Of a stretch of 64,000 nt of DNA, positions 61,502 through 64,000 are shown one piece after another. Where the stretch lies: the NCBI GenBank assembly GCA_013298665.1, contig JAAFIK010000019.1:1-64000 (forward strand), written 5' to 3'. A program made the position numbers and the translations under genes. Under the pieces are notes generated by a model. The model was not told where the DNA came from. It saw nothing but the letters and a program-made list of their open reading frames with translations, and did not search any database. Each line of letters starts with the position of its first letter. Position 1 is the first letter of the stretch. The DNA comes from Chitinophagales bacterium. GTDB lineage: Bacteria > Bacteroidota > Bacteroidia > Chitinophagales > Chitinophagaceae.

Positions 61502-62344
61502 TTACAATACCATATTATCAATTAATCTTATGCCACCGATTGTTGCGGCGATAAGGGCTACAAGTGGGGTATTCCCATCCCAGTGCGTATACAATTGGAG
61601 CGAACGGGCATCAGCGATGGCCACATAATCCACTTCAAACCCCTGCGCAGCCAATTGGTGGCCGGCTGTTTGCAGGAGGAGATCGAGCGGGCCGGGCTGA
61701 ACCTGTTGCCGGATGTACATGAGGGTGGCGTAGATGGCCGTGGCTTTCTGCCGGGCGCTGGCATCAAGCCGCATATTCCGGCTGCTCATGGCCAGGCCGT
61801 CTGTTTCACGGAGGGTAGGGCAGGCAATGACCTCAACAGCAAGCTGCTTTAATTCAACTAATTTCCGGATGACCATACACTGCTGGTAATCTTTGCTGCC
61901 CAGGTAAAGGCGGTTGGGCTGTATAATATCGAGAAGCCGGTGTACCACCTGGCAAACGCCCTGGAAATGCCCCGGGCGGTATTTGCCTTCGAGTACTGTT
62001 TCGAGGTATCCGAGGTGGTAGGGGCTGGAAAGTATGGTGCCGTCGGGGTAAATTTGGGCCACATCGGGCAGAAAGAGAACATCGCAACCTGCATTTTCGA
62101 GGAGTTGGATATCTGCTGCTACGGTAATGGGGTAGCGGGCGAAGTCGGTAGCATTGTTGAACTGGGTAGGGTTTACAAATATGCTGCAGACGGAGAGACC
62201 GCCATCATTTTTGACGGTGGTGACCAGTGAGAGGTGTCCCGCGTGCAGGGCACCCATGGTAGGTACAAAGCCAACAGGAACACCCCCGGATTGCTGTTCC
62301 TGAAGGTGCCGGGTGATCGAACCAGCCTCCTTGAAAATGATCAT
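61502..62344 (-). CDS. panC: Pantothenate synthetase
   Basis: A 280-residue enzyme joining pantoate and beta-alanine with ATP. HxGH motif at 34-37 ('PTMGALHAGHLSLV'), 'SIFVNPTQFNNATDFARYP', 'QVVHRLLDIIQPNRLYLGSK' (cut: RLLDIIQPNRLYLGSKDYQ) and the KMSKS-like 'MSSRNMRLD'. Normal length. First gene of panC-panD-flippase-rfaE2, with a -7 box 21 bp upstream; divergent from the half-length starch-synthase-like gene. Confidence 0.97.
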   Translation of the reverse strand: MIIFKEAGSITRHLQEQQSGGVPVGFVPTMGALHAGHLSLVTTVKNDGGLSVCSIFVNPTQFNNATDFARYPITVAADIQLLENAGCDVLFLPDVAQIYPDGTILSSPYHLGYLETVLEGKYRPGHFQGVCQVVHRLLDIIQPNRLYLGSKDYQQCMVIRKLVELKQLAVEVIACPTLRETDGLAMSSRNMRLDASARQKATAIYATLMYIRQQVQPGPLDLLLQTAGHQLAAQGFEVDYVAIADARSLQLYTHWDGNTPLVALIAATIGGIRLIDNMVL

Positions 62345-62365
62345 ACGACTATCGTTTTAGGCCAC

Positions 62366-62373
62366 CAAATGTA
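62366..62373 (-). promoter_or_regulatory. -7 promoter element of the panC group
   Basis: Minus strand TACATTTG, 21 bp before the panC ATG. Confidence 0.5.
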
Positions 62374-62402
62374 TGGGTTTATCTCATTTGGTTAATTATT
62401 TG

Positions 62403-62410
62403 TACCTTTG
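62403..62410 (+). promoter_or_regulatory. -7 promoter element of the starch-synthase-like gene
   Basis: TACCTTTG, 37 bp before the ATG at 62448, oriented away from the panC box. Confidence 0.55.
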
Positions 62411-62447
62411 CACACCTTAAAAATCTTAGGCAACTAATTCTGCGCAA

Positions 62448-63260
62448 ATGTCAACAAAGAAACGGATTTTATTTATTGCCAACGAAATGTCGCCTTACCT
62501 GGAATTGACAGAATTCGCCGAAATGGTGAATAAACTGGCGGTAAAGGCGAACGACAGTGGAATGGAAGTGAGGTGCATTATGCCCCGGTTTGGGGTGATC
62601 AATGAAAGAAGACACCGGCTGCATGAAGTGGTACGCCTCTCCGGCATCAATGTTTCCATTGATGGGGATGATTATCCATTGGTGATTAAAGTGGCCTCAT
62701 TGCCCAGTGCCAGGTTACAGGTGTATTTTTTAGATAATGAGGATTATTTCAAACGCAAATTTGTATTTGCCGATGATGATGAACGTTTTTATGAAGACAA
62801 TGCCCTCCGCACGGTACTTTTCTGTAAAGGGGCGCTTGAAACGGTTCGTAAATTCGGCTGGCCTCCCGACCTGATTCATTGCAGCGGGTGGATGACCGGA
62901 CTTATTCCCATGCTCATCAAAACGGCGTACAAAAAAGAGCCGGTATTCGCACACAGTAAAACGATTTACACCATCGGGGAAAATACCTTTACCGAAAGTA
63001 TGGGTGATGAATTTACCCGGCTTGCAGCCATCAATGAAAATGTAACCAAAAAGGAACTGGATATTTATAAGGAAGCCAATAACAGTGCTATCCAGCGCGG
63101 AGGTGCTTTTTTCTCAGATGCGGTCACTTTCGGGGATGCCAACGTAGAAAAAAAGTTGGTGGATGAGTTCAGTAAGCTGAAGGGTAAAAAGGTACTGCAC
63201 TTCGATGCCGAAAGCGATTTAACAGACTATTTACAATTATATTCCGACCTTGCGAAGTAG
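62448..63260 (+). CDS. Half-length glycogen/starch synthase-like protein (GT5 N-terminal domain only)
   Basis: A 270-residue cytoplasmic protein that matches the N-terminal Rossmann half of GT5 glycogen/starch synthases: 'LFIANEMSPYLELTEFAEMV', 'VRCIMPRFGVINERRHRLHE', 'VYFLDNEDYFKRKFVFADDD' and 'PDLIHCSGWMTGLIPMLIKT'. The C-terminal domain with the ADP-glucose and catalytic residues is absent, and the frame ends cleanly in 'YSDLAK'. The canonical KxGG loop near the N-terminus is replaced by 'LELTEFAEM'. I recall that short forms like this are common next to panC in Bacteroidota, so it is probably a real family and not a truncation; it is unlikely to make glycogen. The DUF4270 gene follows 33 bp later. 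Confidence 0.82.
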   Translation: MSTKKRILFIANEMSPYLELTEFAEMVNKLAVKANDSGMEVRCIMPRFGVINERRHRLHEVVRLSGINVSIDGDDYPLVIKVASLPSARLQVYFLDNEDYFKRKFVFADDDERFYEDNALRTVLFCKGALETVRKFGWPPDLIHCSGWMTGLIPMLIKTAYKKEPVFAHSKTIYTIGENTFTESMGDEFTRLAAINENVTKKELDIYKEANNSAIQRGGAFFSDAVTFGDANVEKKLVDEFSKLKGKKVLHFDAESDLTDYLQLYSDLAK

Positions 63261-63293
63261 TTTGTTCTGTAACCTGCGTATTTAAAACTATTT

Positions 63294-64000
63294 ATGTTGT
63301 CAAAAAGATTTTTACCGATAGCAGTAGCTGCAATCATTTTTTCCGGGTATGTGTTCACCGCCTGTAATAAGCTGGATACGACTGATCTTGGTAGTGGGTT
63401 GATTCCCCCTGTAGATAACGTGTCTACCTTTGCGGATACCCTCCCTGTCAATCTGACCCAGGGCTTTTTTAACGATTCATCACTGGTGGCTTCAGGTGCA
63501 GATTTTCCGTTGGGTACCATTGGTTTATCGGAAGACCCCGTCTTTGGTAAAACGACGTCCAGTATCTACGCTGAACTCAAACCGAATATTTATCCCTTTA
63601 CGTATGGCAACCGCGATTCAATCAACGCTGCCGGAGGATTTGATTCGGTTGTCCTTTGTCTGGCTTATAGTGGTTTTTATGGCGACACAACGGTACCGCA
63701 GCGGCTTGAAATCAGGCCGGTTACTTCCGGCGACTTCCCGGATACTACAGCATTTCCTTTTTCCAAACGCCCGTCCGGTCTTGGCCCGGCGATAGGCTCG
63801 GCGGTAATCAATCCGGCAACCCTCCGCAACTGGACGGTTTTCCGGAACAGGAAAGATTCGGTGCGTAACCAGATCAGGATACGCATTACTGATAATGCTT
63901 TTCTGAATGCCTTGTACAACCGTGATACCACGGTTACGCCGGGTAATAATGCCTTCCGGTCTGATTCTACCTGGAAGCTGATCTATAAAGGTTTTGGGAT
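63294..64000 (+). CDS. DUF4270-domain lipoprotein, cut by the window edge
   Basis: At least 235 residues, still open at the right edge. ATG at 63294; the leader MLSKRFLPIAVAAIIFSGYV ends in the lipobox VFTAC (Cys24). 'LDTTDLGSGLIPPVDNVSTF' is the diagnostic start of DUF4270, followed by 'LPLGTIGLSEDPVFGKT'-like 'FPLGTIGLSEDPVFGKTTSS' and 'FDSVVLCLAYSGFYGDT'. These proteins sit at the outer membrane or surface; function unknown. The gene is 33 bp behind the starch-synthase-like gene and probably cotranscribed with it. Confidence 0.9.
   Translation, partial: MLSKRFLPIAVAAIIFSGYVFTACNKLDTTDLGSGLIPPVDNVSTFADTLPVNLTQGFFNDSSLVASGADFPLGTIGLSEDPVFGKTTSSIYAELKPNIYPFTYGNRDSINAAGGFDSVVLCLAYSGFYGDTTVPQRLEIRPVTSGDFPDTTAFPFSKRPSGLGPAIGSAVINPATLRNWTVFRNRKDSVRNQIRIRITDNAFLNALYNRDTTVTPGNNAFRSDSTWKLIYKGFG

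Noticed and set aside
62448-63260. Reading the short GT5 protein as a frameshifted pseudogene
   Set aside because: No remnant of the C-terminal half follows; the next 33 bp lead straight into a different intact gene, and the frame ends in ordinary coding sequence.

Overview
The window comes from a member of the Bacteroidota, most likely the Chitinophagaceae or a close relative. The evidence is two proteins with type IX secretion (T9SS) sorting tails, a PorP/SprF homologue, a TonB-dependent receptor, a TamL-type lipoprotein barrel, the families DUF4476, DUF4270, DUF5689 and DUF2807, and many promoters of the Bacteroidota TAnnTTTG (-7) type. Shine-Dalgarno sequences are mostly absent. Family assignments were made by recognising motifs in the translated sequence, not by a database search.

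Layout. 1-375 is the end of a degenerate 21-bp minisatellite. 0.5-9 kb holds a TonB-dependent receptor followed by a DUF5689 lipoprotein, a divergent secreted endonuclease/exonuclease/phosphatase-family protein, and a large lamin-tail T9SS protein preceded by five perfect 19-bp repeats. 9-14.6 kb has tgt, a glycosyltransferase, rsmG, a LuxR-type response regulator, an acetyltransferase and a PorP/SprF protein. 14.7-17.8 kb carries two tandem collagen-like lipoproteins and an esterase lipoprotein. 18-27.4 kb has a membrane-protein gene broken by one in-frame stop, aspS, a small membrane protein and a 2056-residue alpha-2-macroglobulin. 27.6-36.1 kb has a DUF4476 protein, sucD, mlaEF, a T9SS protein, an AhpD-like/DUF1348/AraC cluster, a thioesterase and DoxX. 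36.2-47.2 kb contains a TPR protein / plug-less barrel / HU-like membrane protein cluster, a methyltransferase, waaA, thymidine kinase, ElaA and an outer-membrane protein. 47.4-49.8 kb has der, era and initiator tRNA-Met. 49.8-52.3 kb has two DUF2807 proteins and a 1.1-kb repeat-rich intergenic region with a second 21-bp array. 52.4-64 kb has tamL, an rRNA/tRNA methyltransferase, glmM, a cysteine desulfurase, an ACT protein, and the panC-panD-flippase-rfaE2 group, divergent from a half-length starch-synthase-like protein and a DUF4270 lipoprotein that runs off the right edge.

Functional themes. Cell-envelope work dominates: LPS (waaA, rfaE2), outer-membrane assembly (tamL), lipid transport (mlaEF), type IX secretion and surface lipoproteins. 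The housekeeping genes (aspS, sucD, der, era, glmM, tdk, panCD, rsmG, tgt) look intact and ordinary. No phage, insertion sequence, CRISPR array or restriction system was found.

The most unusual features are the two inverted 21-bp arrays 52 kb apart that share a perfect 113-bp stretch, the possible nucleic-acid or phosphodiester scavenging locus at 0.5-9 kb, the 19-bp repeats that stop five bases before a start codon, a SusC-like plug signature inside the alpha-2-macroglobulin, the 112-bp identity between the two collagen-like genes, and the conserved-looking TPR/barrel/HU cluster of unknown role.
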